From Paralithodes platypus (Eukaryota > Arthropoda > Malacostraca > Decapoda > Lithodidae): a stretch of 64,000 bases of DNA. Shown here one piece after another: positions 51,936 to 61,739 of this stretch. Both the position numbers and the translations under genes were made by a program. Each line of letters begins with the position of its first letter. Position 1 is the first letter of the stretch. The notes beneath the pieces were generated by a model, which was not told where the DNA came from, searched no databases, and saw nothing but the letters and a program-made list of their open reading frames with translations. The DNA lies in NCBI GenBank assembly GCA_032716605.1, contig JAVRFV010002311.1, forward strand, positions 3,077,572 through 3,141,571, in the 5' to 3' direction.

Positions 51936-52065
51936 CGTTCTTCGGGAGTGTCCAGTTCATTGTAGCGAGCGTCACTTCGTCTGAGGCCCGTTAACACAGT
52001 GTCAAAGGCCACAAAGTCTGCGTTGTCAATTGCAGTGTATATCTTCGGCAGCATGGCCTTGAAAT
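51936..52065 (-). CDS. CAF1/PARN-PNLDC1-like gene, first nuclease-motif exon
   Basis: A 130-nt exon with acceptor ACTTTCCAG and donor GTTAGTATAC. It reads FKAMLPKIYTAIDNADFVAF, DTVLTGLRRSDARYNELDTP and EE, then two bases of an Arg codon. PARN and PNLDC1 begin with a similar (N/E)F-x-x-x-L-P-x...A-D-F-x-x-x-D-x-E-F-(S/T)-G-(I/L). The spacing and the D-T-P-E-E-R-Y segment fit well. The first catalytic Asp is present but the expected Glu two residues later is Val here. LTGLR is closer to PNLDC1 than to PARN. The protein would act as a 3'-5' exoribonuclease if active. Confidence 0.8.
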
Positions 52066-52097
52066 CTGGAAAGTTAGAAGTGCCATTAGTTTAGAAT

Positions 52098-52440
52098 TAT
52101 GGGGAAAAAAAAAAAAAAAAAAAAAGGAAAACTGGGGATGGGATTGGATTGGGCCTGAGTATATAGATAGATAGATCTAATATATCATCTGTGGCCAGAC
52201 ACATTAATCCTCGAGGGTCTGGCCACGAATGAATTGAATTCATGAATCTCTGTGGTGTACTGCCAGTAGGTGGTGGAAGTGATTTAGGCATGTGTTGGTG
52301 GTGTAATGATTTAGATGATTATGTTCTGGGTGTGGTGTCCCGAGTTTGAATCCCGGGAGGACCATATGCTTTCATTAGCTTATTCAAGTACATTGGGGTT
52401 TGTAATTGATGATTAATGTTAAGAATGGGGTGTTACTTAA
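52098..52440 (+). mobile_element. SINE-like 3' module and tRNA SINE S1
   Basis: An A run and GATTGGGCCTGAGTATATAG with (ATAG)n end at 52175. 52286-52440 is S1: TTGGTGGTGTAATGATTTAG (A box), CCCGAGTTTGAATCCCGGG (B box) and GTACATTGGGGTTTG. The two are separate insertions. Confidence 0.7.
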
Positions 52441-52930
52441 CCCTCCTGGCCCGGTTGTCATTTTAAAATGACACCACGAACTAAGGGCAGGAGCCCGGGT
52501 GTCATTTTAAAATCTGTAAGCTTGAAAGCTTACTGAGAGCTTGAGAGCTTGGTCTGAACGCCGTGCGTCCGACGCATGTAAACAAAGCCGATCGTTACGT
52601 CACCGCACCTCCGAAAACAAGAAAGAGAAGACTCGTTTGTTATTGTATGTCTATATGTCGTTGTTTCAGTAGTGAAAAGATCGTCATATTGCTAACATCG
52701 CCTGCAAGTGCTCTCCACTGAAATTGTCATCACAACTGAACCAGTTGACATAGAGAGCTCTACTCAAAGCCAGTCTACAGATTGGAAACCACACTACATT
52801 TATAGATGCGTGGGAAATTTCTAGCAGTTAAACTAAACAAAAATACGGTAGCCTAGGCCTAGACGTTTTTCGGCCAGATCGCCCGGGTAGCCCACACTGT
52901 CATTTTGAGAGCCTGCCCGGGCCAGGAGCT
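52437..52930. mobile_element. piggyBac-derived MITE, copy 2 (reverse of 39167-39655)
   Basis: Starts TTAACCCTCCTGGCCCGG. Two copies of TGTCATTTTAAAATGACAC-type palindromic sequence lie near the left end. The interior matches copy 1 inverted (GCCGTGCGTCCGACGC). The right end (GCCCGGGCCAGGAGC) is decayed and lacks the final TTAA. Confidence 0.7.
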
Positions 52931-52999
52931 ATCTAATATATCATTTGTTGCCAGACACCTTAATCCTTGAGGGGGTGGCCACGAGTTAATTTTGCTTAC

Positions 53000-53012
53000 C
53001 TCTCATCTCCAT
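53000..53012 (-). CDS. Tentative start exon of the PARN/PNLDC1-like gene
   Basis: ATGGAGATGAGAG followed by donor GTAAGC would give M-E-M-R plus one base, in phase with the exon at 51936-52065. PARN and PNLDC1 also have only a few residues before the first F-(K/E) segment. An inverted CCAAT sequence (AGCCAATGAG) lies just upstream. At 13 coding bases chance is a real risk. Confidence 0.4.
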
Positions 53013-53139
53013 ACCTGCATCTCATTGGCTAATGATAAAACTAGGTGTAATTACAGCATGCGGAGCTATAAATTTGGTTGTAGCAACCCTTCCATTTTTT
53101 TATGAAAATGTTCGTTACTTGGCGATTCTCTCGGCACCG

Positions 53140-54335
53140 TACCATACAGTAAACGCCCAACGACTCGCCGTCTACTGTAGATACGTGGATGACATCTTCG
53201 TGCAAATCAAGGACCTCCACGAACTACAGGAGCTCCAGCGTCGCTTCATGACCTCCTCCGGACTTAACTTCACCTTTGAAAAATCAAACAAAGGACAACT
53301 CCCCTTCCTCGACATCCTCGTAGCTCTGAACGACCATGGGTTCAAAACCACCGTCTACACTAAACCAACTAACACAGGACAATGCCTCAACGTCGATAGT
53401 GAATGCCCCCGCCGTTATCTTCTATCCTCCATCTCCGCTTATGTAAGGAGAGCCCTCACGCACTGCTCTACCTGGGCCGACACCCACTAGGAACTAGAAA
53501 GACTATCCCAAGTGTTAGTGAATAACGGATACTCCAACTCCGACATCTCCAGCACCATCAACCCACCATCTTGAAAAATGGTACACCCAAAGCCCTCCCA
53601 ACATTGACCCCCCCAATGAAATTAAGATCTTCTACCGCAATTTTATGTCCTCTGAACACAAAAATGACGAGGCCGTCTTAAAAGAAATAATCTCCAAGCA
53701 TGTCCACCCAACCAACCCGGAAAACAAAATCAAATTAATAATTTATTACAAATCCCCCAAGACCTCCAACCTCGTTCTCCGCAACAAAAACCAGCTTCCA
53801 CCAAGATAAAGAGCCCGATGACCGACGATCACGTCATTTACCAACATACCTGTAATTATGAGGACTGTGGACCTCATTCCTATATTGGTATGACGCAGAC
53901 TCGTCTTTCACGTCGGTTAACTCTTCACCTTCAGGCTGGAGCCATCAAAGACCACTATCTCACCCCTAACCACCCCCACCTCACACGCAACGAGTTAGAG
54001 AAACACACCACCATACTCGATAAAGAAAGTGACCCAAGGAGATTACCTATACTCGAAGCATTATATATCCAAGCCTTACATCCCAACATCAACAACCAAA
54101 CTCTGGACCTTCAGATCCTTCCTTCTGCCAAAAGGCACTTTCCTACAGGACCTAACGCCCCCCCTCGCCCCCCGGTGCCCTTGACGCAGCCCCCCGCGCT
54201 ACCTCCTTCAGCTTCGTCTTCTGCCGGCGCCACACGTACTACGCAACTTAGGCCACACCCCTCGACACGCAGCCAATCAGCTTCGACCCCGCCAACCGAC
54301 CACCACCTTCCCGCATCCAGTGCGCATGCATGAAG
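53140..54335 (+). pseudogene. Penelope-like element: RT end and GIY-YIG endonuclease
   Basis: From about 53160 the frame carries the Penelope reverse transcriptase box CRYVDDIFVQ, then GQLPFLDILVALNDHGF, TTVYTKPTNTGQCLN and ALTHCSTWADTH to 53490. A stop/frameshift zone to about 53815 keeps KLIIYYKSPKTSNLV-like residues. At 53818-54333 a GIY-YIG nuclease starts VIYQHTCNYEDCGPHSYIGM, with TRLSRRLTLHLQAGAI, and a Pro/Ser-rich end. RT followed by GIY-YIG is diagnostic for the endonuclease-bearing Penelope group. The RT N-terminus is absent. Confidence 0.9.
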
Positions 54336-54339
54336 CGGT

Positions 54340-54692
54340 TCTCTCTTTTTCTCTCTTTTTCACTCCTAGAATACCCCTCCACCAATAGCAGACTTTTGGC
54401 CCCTGATCCTCCACCCTCTATATATACCCTTCCTGTTTACCTTTTATATCATTCTATCCTTACTTGATAATGCTGGTTGTCCAGTGAAACGCGTCGTATA
54501 TCCTGTATCATCATGTACATTAATGTAACCCTGTACCACCATGAATTTTGCTAATCTCATTCATCTACTTCCTGCCACCCAGCGAAAACTCATCAGAGAC
54601 ATGGAAACTTTGAATAATAAAATTTCCAACGCAGAAATTGCCATTTCTTCAACCTCGTATGTATTAAAGAAAATGTATTACCTGGCTTTACT

Positions 54693-54698
<6 letters not shown>
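54340..54698 (+). mobile_element. Penelope LTR-like region with ribozyme-like core and next ORF start
   Basis: After the ORF come TATATATACCC and ACTTGATAATGCTGG, CCAGTGAAACGCGTCG, then ATG at 54541 with NFANLIHLLPATQRKLIRD. That frame resembles the N-terminus of a Penelope ORF. Partial tandem arrangement (ORF, pLTR, next ORF start) is usual in this group. The sequence is cut off at the (TA)n run. Confidence 0.65.
54462..54500 (+). ncRNA. Hammerhead-ribozyme-like core in the Penelope pLTR
   Basis: CTGG-TTGT-CCAG forms a small stem II, followed by the conserved GAAAC and a GCGTC cleavage-site-like motif, the layout reported for minimal type I hammerheads in Penelope elements. The CUGAUGA box appears as TTGATAA, two changes, so activity is doubtful. 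Confidence 0.4.

Positions 54699-54757
<59 letters not shown>
54698..54757. repeat. (TA)n microsatellite
   Basis: About 29 TA units between the Penelope fragment and the next element. Confidence 0.95.
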
Positions 54758-54957
54758 CCCCCTGGGGGTAAGGGAATAGAATATGCCCCACGTGCCTTCT
54801 GCGTGTCGTAAGAGGTGACTAAAAGAGGTTGGGTCGGTGGGCTTGCAACCAACCCCCACCCGTGAAAAATACCCAAGCAAAGAAAAACAAACGAACAGCC
54901 TCGGTTGGGGGCGGTTCGTTCGTGGCCACCCCTTCGGGGATCGCTACGTCAGGCAAT
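54758..54957 (+). mobile_element. 200-bp element joining a LINE leader to the LINE A 3' end
   Basis: It begins CCCCCTGGGGGTAAGGG and AATATGCCCCACGTGCC, a leader similar to the one opening LINE B copy b at about 58085. It then goes directly to GGTTCGTTCGTGGCCACCCC and GTCAGGCAATATA, the LINE A terminus. No coding sequence lies between, so it looks like an internally deleted, non-autonomous LINE derivative. Confidence 0.65.
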
Positions 54958-54984
54958 ATACAGTATATATATATTATATATATT

Positions 54985-55036
54985 CCCACCTTTTGTCTTC
55001 CTCATTCACATAGAAAAAAAAAAAAAAAAAAAAAAA
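54985..55036 (+). repeat. LINE 3' tail remnant with A run
   Basis: CCTTTTGTCTTCCTCATTCA and CATAG plus about 22 A match the 3' UTR end of the 17690-type LINE. Confidence 0.6.
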
Positions 55037-55104
55037 GATCCTCAAACATGATGAAATGATGGTACTGATGAAAAGGTGATAGGCCTACTTCAGAAACTTT
55101 TATC

Positions 55105-55126
55105 AGAAACAGATTAACTTGCTCAT
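55105..55126 (+). repeat. Left half of an R1 copy split by CR1
   Basis: AACAGATTAACTTGCTCAT is the R1 segment whose continuation, GTAGTGATGTACACCC, is found at 57884 after the CR1 element. Confidence 0.8.
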
Positions 55127-57718
55127 ATCAAAGAAAGTCTTAACCCGACCCTCGTGTCAAAACCTCAAATTGTGAACGTCGACACATCTTTTGTGCTAAT
55201 AAAGAATAATAAAGGTACAAAAATAATACTTGCGTTAATATACAGACCTCCAGCTCAATCAGTGCAAACTGACCGAGAAATTTACGAACAAATTGCAGAT
55301 GTAAGTAACTCACAAGATACCGTAATTTTTGGCGACTTTAATTTACCTGTGACCAAGTGGGGCGATACTCTTACTTCACACTCCGGACATGACTTGTATA
55401 CGAACTTGCAAGAGAGTTCGCTTTATCAATTTGTTCGAATGCCGACCCGTGGTAATAACGTTCTTGACATTGTACTTGCAACAAAAGAAGAATTGATAGA
55501 GAATTTGAATGTTGGTGATGAATTCAGTAACAGCGACCATCGTACGATAACTTTCACTTTAAAGTTTACTAGTAACGAACCAAATAGTAGCATCGAAAAA
55601 GTCCCTAATTTCAAGAAAGCAAACTTCCATAAACTTAGAGCTATGTTTAAAGAAACTGACTGGAGCTTTTTAATTAACAATAACGACATAAATACATCTT
55701 GGAAGTTATTCGAAACCACTTACCTAAAAGCAGTGCAAGACTGCATACCATCGAAAATACGGCGTCCAGGCCATAATAATAAGCCCAAATGGTGGAATAA
55801 AGATATTTCAAACTGCCTGCTTGCTAAAAAATTTGCTAATGATAGATTAAAATCCTCACAAAATGACGAAGAATGGGTGAAATTTGTAGAGCTACGACGC
55901 AAAGCCAAAAAGTTAATTAAGCAAAGTAAAAAGACCTTAGAGTTACATATTGCGAATCAAAGTAAAACAAACCCGAAAGAATTCTATAGTTATATCAGAA
56001 AGAAAAAAGTAGTTACTTCAACTGTTGGACCGTTAGTCGATGAAAAAGGAGAATACACCAAAGACGAAGTACAAATGAGTAATGCCCTCAATACCTTCTT
56101 TGCATCAGTTTTTACAACAGAAGACCTCAGTGATATCCCTACACCATCGCCGATTCAGATTGATAATTCAGATGTTCTAAGCAATATCACCGTTACAGAG
56201 AGAGAAGTATTGAATTGTTTAGATAAACTCAAGGTAAATAAAACGCCAGGACCTGATACAATCTCGCCTAGAGTTCTAAAGGAAGCTAAGAATGAGCTCT
56301 CCAAACCACTGACATTACTATTCAATAAATCCTTGCAGTCTGGAACTATGCCTGATCAGTGGAAGCTAGCCAACGTAACACCGATATTCAAAAAAGGCAG
56401 CAAATCCCTACCCAGTAACTATCGTCCAATTAGCTTAACCTCAGTTGTATGTAAAATGCTAGAAACGGTCATACGAGACAGACTCGTAAATCACTTAGAG
56501 GAAAATAACATACTTAAAGATACTCAACACGGCTTTCGTAAAAAACGTTCCTGTTTAACAAACCTCTTAGACTTCTTCCACGATATCCTCAACCTCTACG
56601 ATGAGAGTAAAGCTGTAGATATTATATACCTTGATTTTCAAAAGGCCTTTGACAAAGTTCCCCACAAACGTTTACTGCTAAAACTAAAAGCGCATGGAAT
56701 ACAAGACGGTGTGTTGAAATGGATAGAAAATTGGCTCAGCAACAGAAAGCAAAGGGTAGTCATAAACGGTAAGGCATCTAAATGGACCAATGTAAGTAGC
56801 GGGGTACCCCAGGGATCGGTACTAGGACCAATTCTCTTTCTAATTTACATCAACGACATAGATGAGGGTCTCACCTGCACAATCTCAAAATTTGCTGACG
56901 ATACAAAAATTGCAAATAGCGTACTCTCAAAAGAACAAGTTGACGATATGCAACACAATCTAGATAAATTGTCATGTTGGGCCCAAATTTGGCAAATGAG
57001 TTTCAATGCGGATAAATGTAAAGTACTACATGTCGGATACCTAAATGAGAAAGCAAACTATTCGATGAATGGCACTCAGCTTAAGAATGTAAACAGAGAA
57101 ACTGATCTGGGAGTAACAATATCGAGTAACCTAAAACCGAGTCAACAATGTTCAGAAGTTGTTAAGAAGGCAAACAAAATAATTGGCTTTATAGGCAGGT
57201 CATTTGAGCATAAATCCAAAGAAGTTATCCTAACCCTTTACAATTCCTTAGTCCGCCCTCTTCTGGAATACTGCGTTCAATCCTGGTGCCCTTATTACCA
57301 AAAAGATATAAACAAGCTAGAACGAGTTCAACGTAGAGTTACCAAAATGATACCTAGCCTAAAGAACAAACCATACGAAGAGCGTCTTAGAGAATTAAAT
57401 CTATTTCCTTTAACCCAGCGCAGATTAAGAGGCGACTTAATTCAAGTGTTCAAAATCATCAAAGGCATCGACAATATGAACTGTAGTAAGTACTTCACTA
57501 TCGACCAATCTAATTACACGCGGGGAAACGGTTGCAAAATTATTGGTAAATCTTTTAACTCGCACGAATCTAAGAATTTCTTCTTCAATCGAGTTGTCAA
57601 CTTGTGGAATGGGCTTCCCCGAGACGTTATAGACTGCAGCACCGTTGATTCATTTAAATTCCGCCTAGACAAATATCTCGCATCAAACCCGCGACTGACT
57701 GCGTTTGTAAATGAATAA
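55118..57718 (+). CDS. CR1-like ORF2: partial endonuclease, reverse transcriptase, C-terminal domain
   Basis: The frame is open from 55118 to the TAA ending at 57718, with no ATG start because the 5' end is cut off. Counting from 55154, residues 1-140 are the second half of an apurinic-type endonuclease (VIFGDFNLP near 58, NSDHRTIT near 125). Reverse transcriptase covers about 370-640: LKVNKTPGPDTISP, YRPISLTSVVCKMLE, TQHGFRKKRSC, YLDFQKAFDKVPH (near 491), SGVPQGSVLGPILF (near 549) and FADDTKIA (near 579). The C-terminus has NKLERVQRRVTKMIP and RVVNLWNGLPRDVID. All catalytic RT residues are present. It would make cDNA primed on nicked target DNA, but lacks the endonuclease N-terminus. Confidence 0.9.
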   Translation, partial: LAHIKESLNPTLVSKPQIVNVDTSFVLIKNNKGTKIILALIYRPPAQSVQTDREIYEQIADVSNSQDTVIFGDFNLPVTKWGDTLTSHSGHDLYTNLQESSLYQFVRMPTRGNNVLDIVLATKEELIENLNVGDEFSNSDHRTITFTLKFTSNEPNSSIEKVPNFKKANFHKLRAMFKETDWSFLINNNDINTSWKLFETTYLKAVQDCIPSKIRRPGHNNKPKWWNKDISNCLLAKKFANDRLKSSQNDEEWVKFVELRRKAKKLIKQSKKTLELHIANQSKTNPKEFYSYIRKKKVVTSTVGPLVDEKGEYTKDEVQMSNALNTFFASVFTTEDLSDIPTPSPIQIDNSDVLSNITVTEREVLNCLDKLKVNKTPGPDTISPRVLKEAKNELSKPLTLLFNKSLQSGTMPDQWKLANVTPIFKKGSKSLPSNYRPISLTSVVCKMLETVIRDRLVNHLEENNILKDTQHGFRKKRSCLTNLLDFFHDILNLYDESKAVDIIYLDFQKAFDKVPHKRLLLKLKAHGIQDGVLKWIENWLSNRKQRVVINGKASKWTNVSSGVPQGSVLGPILFLIYINDIDEGLTCTISKFADDTKIANSVLSKEQVDDMQHNLDKLSCWAQIWQMSFNADKCKVLHVGYLNEKANYSMNGTQLKNVNRETDLGVTISSNLKPSQQCSEVVKKANKIIGFIGRSFEHKSKEVILTLYNSLVRPLLEYCVQSWCPYYQKDINKLERVQRRVTKMIPSLKNKPYEERLRELNLFPLTQRRLRGDLIQVFKIIKGIDNMNCSKYFTIDQSNYTRGNGCKIIGKSFNSHESKNFFFNRVVNLWNGLPRDVIDCSTVDSFKFRLDKYLASNPRLTAFVNE

Positions 57719-57883
57719 CTTTATCCTCCCCTCAGTTACTAACCCATATGTCCCCTTGCAGTAGTTCCCTTACCCACTCTAAACCACTGTTTGGACACTT
57801 GATCCTCAGTGTTTTGGAGGACAAGCAACCTAGAAGGGTCACTAGACCTGTTGTTGCTTGATTTCCTTTGTACTCCTTTGTAT
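55127..57883 (+). mobile_element. CR1-like LINE, 5'-truncated, inserted in R1
   Basis: The element lies between two halves of one R1 copy with no more than 2 bp of target duplication. Its 3' end has a short tandem repeat (CCTTTGTACTCCTTTGTA), as CR1 elements do, rather than poly(A). The ORF is intact over its whole remaining length, so the insertion is young compared with the other LINEs. Confidence 0.9.
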
Positions 57884-58045
57884 GTAGTGATGTACACCCT
57901 ATGTGGTGGATTGTGTTCTTTTATTTAATAATTTTCATTTTAGTAAGCGTTGTTTCCACATAGCGATTTTGATAATTTAATTTGACTTTATATTGTCCTT
58001 GTCCCAATTTTGGTTTGTTTAGTTTGCAAGTTTTACATTTTAATC
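57884..58045 (+). repeat. Right half of the R1 copy split by CR1
   Basis: GTAGTGATGTACACCCTATG through AAGCGTTGTTTCCACATAGC to GCAAGTTTTACATTTTAAT. Confidence 0.8.
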
Positions 58046-58077
58046 ATTACATTATAATTATAGTGCATTGGTGTAAG

Positions 58078-61000
58078 GCCCCCTTACTCCCCCAGGGGGT
58101 AAGGGGGCCTTCATCTAATGGTGGAGGAAAAAAAGAATATGCCTCACGCATCCTACTGCATGTCGTACAAGGCGACTAATAGGGGGGATGGTGATAGACT
58201 TGCGGACCAAGTAGCCATCACTATACAATGAAGCCTCCTTGTTATTGGCGCTGGCATTGTCTCTATATGATAGTGCTGTGACAGGGCTTCATTGTACTTG
58301 CTCCAAGTTGCCTAATGGCAGCACACTGGCAGTGGGTGTCGCTCCCTCTGGACCCGGCCCTGGCGCCCTGGGCCCAACCTGGACGAAATGGATCCAGAGG
58401 GTACAGTACGTAGTGTTTCCCCGGACTGGCACTTTCCGCCCAATAGTATAGGGGCCCGAACCTGGTGGTAGCGCTCCAGGAGGCTGCCCTGTCATTTGGC
58501 GAAAAATATCAGGCCAGTCGTAGTGCCGTGTACGCGCACGGGGTGCGTCCCTGCGGCTGGTTCTGGTGGGGTGTACCGAGGCCACTGGATCCTACCCCCT
58601 TGTAATCACTTGGGGGATGGTGCTGGGAATGGTCCGGGGTAGACTGGAGCCGGAGTTCTGGGGGGGGTGATGCCCATCTGCCAGCCAAACCTACCTAACT
58701 ATGACTAAAATCAAAGAAAATAAACGTAAGTCCGATGAAACAAAACCCTGCACAGGACAATGACAAATGCCCCCCACAAACTCAGACTTGCTAGTGTGAA
58801 TGTTGGTAGTTTGAATCTGCGTGCGAATGAAGTGGCTGAGATGTGTGAGAGGAGGCGAGTGGACGTCTGCTGTACCCAGGAAACACTCTGGAAGAGGCAT
58901 GGGGTACAGTGGATTGTCGGAAGGAGGAAAAGATATAGGATATACTGGATGGGTGTGGAGACTGATAAAGCGAAAGGAGGAGTGGGTGTTCTGGTGGCTG
59001 AAGAGCTGGCGGAAAGTGTGCTTCAGATTACGAGAGTTAGTGAAAGGCTGATTGTTTTGAAGTTGAAAGTTGGTGAAAGAATTCTGAATGTGATATCTGC
59101 ATATGCCCCACAGGCTGGTTTACAGAAAGAGATAAATGAGGACTTCTGGAATGACACCGTCAGTGTCATTTCAGGCCTCTCGGAGAACGAAATAACTATC
59201 GTGGGGGGGGACCTCAATGGTCACGTGGGAGCATCTGCAGATGGATACGAGGGGGTACATGGAGGAATTGGTTACGGAAGGAGAAATCTAGAAGGCGAAT
59301 ATATATTGGAGTCCTGCGTTGCACTCAACATAACCGGTTGTGTGTAACACAAAGTTCAAGAAAAGACAGAGCCACCTGATCACATATAACTCTGGGGTCT
59401 CCAGTAGCCAGATAGATTTAATCACTTCTTGGTTAACAGGAAAGACTGGAAACTAGTTCGAGATGTAAAGGTCATCCCGAGCAAAGAATGTATCCCCCAG
59501 CATAAGCTACTTGTGTGCGACATGAGCTTATACAGAGATCCTAAGCGCAAGAAGGTTTACATACCCAAAAGGAAAGTGTGGCTGCTGAAGGACAAGGAAG
59601 TTAGGGATAGGTTTCATAATGAACTGGAGGAAATGAATAGAAATAAGGAAGCTAGGCCTAACGATGTAAATAGCCAATGGAACTTTCTTAAGCATAGCCT
59701 TATCGCTGCCACTGACAAAGTCTGTGGGAAAACAAAGGGTCACCCCAGGAATAAGACCTCTTGGTGGTGGAACGATGAGGTAGAACATGCTGTGAAAGAG
59801 AAAAGGAGATGCTTCAAAGCATGGAAGAAAGGAGGCAGCAGGGAGGAATACCAGGCAGCTAAACGAACTGCCAAAAGAGTTATTTACAATGCTAAAAATC
59901 GCATTAAGGACCTGGTCCTCGAACAAGTGTGTAACACTGACAATCCCAATGGGATCTTCAACCTAGCTAGGCGAGTTAAAGATGACAGTAGGGATATTAT
60001 AGGTGAACAGTGTGTTAGAGATGATAATGGGAAGATTGTGTATGCAGAAAATTAAATCAGAGAAGCATGGAAGGTACACTATGAACGATTGCTAAATGTA
60101 GAGTTTGAATGGGATAAGGAACAGCTTAGTATCGAAAAACCAATATCTGGGCCCCCTCCTTTGATAGCACCAGCTGTAGTGAGCGACGCAATCAATAAAA
60201 TGAAGGACGGTAAAGCTCCAGGTTGCTCCGACATTGTCGCTGAGATGATAAAAGCCTCAGGGGAGATTGGTGTAAACTTAGTCACTGAGTTGATAAACAC
60301 CATTATTAAAGATGAGAAAATCCCAGAGGATTGGCTCAAAAGTGTAATAGTAAATATATACAAAGGAAAAGGGGATGCGCTAGATAGAGGAAATTATAGG
60401 GGCCTGAAAATGCTTGACCAAATCATGAAGGTCTGTGAGAGAGTCCTTGAGGGTTTGATCAGGTAAAGCATCTCTATTGATGATATGCAGTTTGGTTATA
60501 TGCCAGGACGTGGTACAACCGATGCTATCTTCATAGTCAGGCAGATACAGGAAAGATACCTACTAAAAGGCAGGGATCTTTACTTTGTGTTTGTGGACCT
60601 GGAGAAGGCCTTTGATAGGGTACCTAGAGATGTTGTACAGTGGGCTATGAGGAAACTTGGTGTGGAAGAGTGGCTGGTGCGTGTGATAATGAAGATGTAT
60701 GAGGATTCGCGAAGTTCGGTGAGGGTGAAGGGTGTACTGAGTGATGAGTTCGCAGTCCGTGTTGGAGTCCATCAGGGTTCAGTGTTAAGCCCCCTCCTCT
60801 TTATTATGGTCTTGGAGGCGCTGTCTAGAGTTTTTAGAGGCGGACTCCCGTTGGAACTGTTTTATGCAGACGATTTAGTCCTAATAGCTGACAGTATGCA
60901 GGATGCTGAGGCCAAATTCAGAGAGTGGAGAGAGGGCATGGCGAGCAAGGGTTTAAGAGTCAATATTAACAAAACCAAGGTTATGCATTGTAGTTTGAGA

Positions 61001-61249
61001 CGAGGCAATGTGGAAAAGAGCGGTGCATAGCCATGTGCAGTGTGTGGAAAGGGAGTGGGCGTTAACTCAATTCAATGTAGCATCTGTCGATGTTGGGTAC
61101 ACCATGGGAGTAAGCGCTGTAGTAGAATAAAGGGGCCCCTGCCGAAGGATAAGTCAGAAATAGAGAAATTTGAGTGCGTAGTGTGCAAAGGCGAGCTTGT
61201 GTTAAGTGATGATCCTGTGGCTGTGAATTTTGGAAATGAATCTCGAGGG
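58078..61249 (+). mobile_element. LINE family B, copy b, with its 5' leader
   Basis: The leader starts near CCCCCAGGGGGTAAGG (about 58090), has ATGCCTCACGCATCC and GTCGTACAAGGCGACTAATA, and runs GC-rich to about 58680. ORF2 starts at 58760. The copy ends abruptly at 61249 where a foldback MITE begins; the C-terminal part seen in copy a is not present after it. It is the only copy here with the whole 5' region. Confidence 0.85.
58760..61245 (+). pseudogene. LINE B ORF2, nearly complete but with several breaks
   Basis: The ATG at 58760 starts MTNAPHKLRLASVNVGSLN, an apurinic-type endonuclease with CTQETLW, SAYAPQAG and VGGDLNGHVG. After breaks near 59345 and 59420 come the endonuclease end (PQHKLLVCDMSLYRDP), linker, and reverse transcriptase with DGKAPGCSDIVAEM, YKGKGDALDRGNYRG, DLEKAFDRVPRD and FYADDLVLIADS. 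A PHD-like finger (CGKGVGVNSIQCSIC, CWVHHGSKRC) follows. A stop at 60464-60466 replaces the Gln codon of copy a; other breaks lie at about 60053 and 61030. YADD is intact. Confidence 0.88.
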
Positions 61250-61672
61250 AAGGAAGGAAAAACTACTATTTATTGGTGGCTCCTGGAGTAAATGACGTAA
61301 GTGCCTATGTTAATATGGCCTCGTTCCGGGCTCCTCTGAGCCCGGGTTAACCTGGATCACGGTGGTCGAGAACCAAGATCATCATAGGGGGTACCCCTTA
61401 ATCATTCCTATGGTACGTCATTGGGTTGGAGCCACTGAAAAGTAGGAAATAAAAAGAAAAGAATTAGCACAGTTTGAACACCACGCCTACACGCGCTCAC
61501 GGTCTACCTCTGTTTCCCATACACCTGCTAGTTGGCTGTTCCTCCCAGGAACCTTCTCTAATGTAATAATATCAAGTTGAGCATGTGTATGGGAAGGGGA
61601 TGGTGGGAGGGCACTCTTCGTCATTGACTCCAGGAGCCACCAATAAATAGTAGTTTTTGCTTCCTTCCTTTA
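61250..61672. mobile_element. Foldback MITE with ~46-bp inverted ends
   Basis: GGAAGGAAAAACTACTATTT and ATTGGTGGCTCCTGGAGT at the left pair with CCAGGAGCCACCAATAAAT, AGTAGTTTTTGCTTCCTTCC at the right. A second partial end (TTTATTGGTGGCTCC, AATGACGTAAGTGCC) follows at 61690-61735, pointing to tandem or nested copies. Confidence 0.8.
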
Positions 61673-61739
61673 CGGGTTCCGTCAAAACCGTAATTTATTG
61701 GTGGCTCCTTACGTCAATGACGTAAGTGCCTAGAATATC

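Noticed and set aside
53032..53139. Extension of the Penelope frame upstream of 53140
   Set aside because: Those residues do not resemble Penelope reverse transcriptase and overlap the tentative host start region.
57982..58585. Small frames in the GC-rich 58.1-58.7 kb block
   Set aside because: The block is the 5' leader of LINE B copy b; the frames have no recognisable domain.
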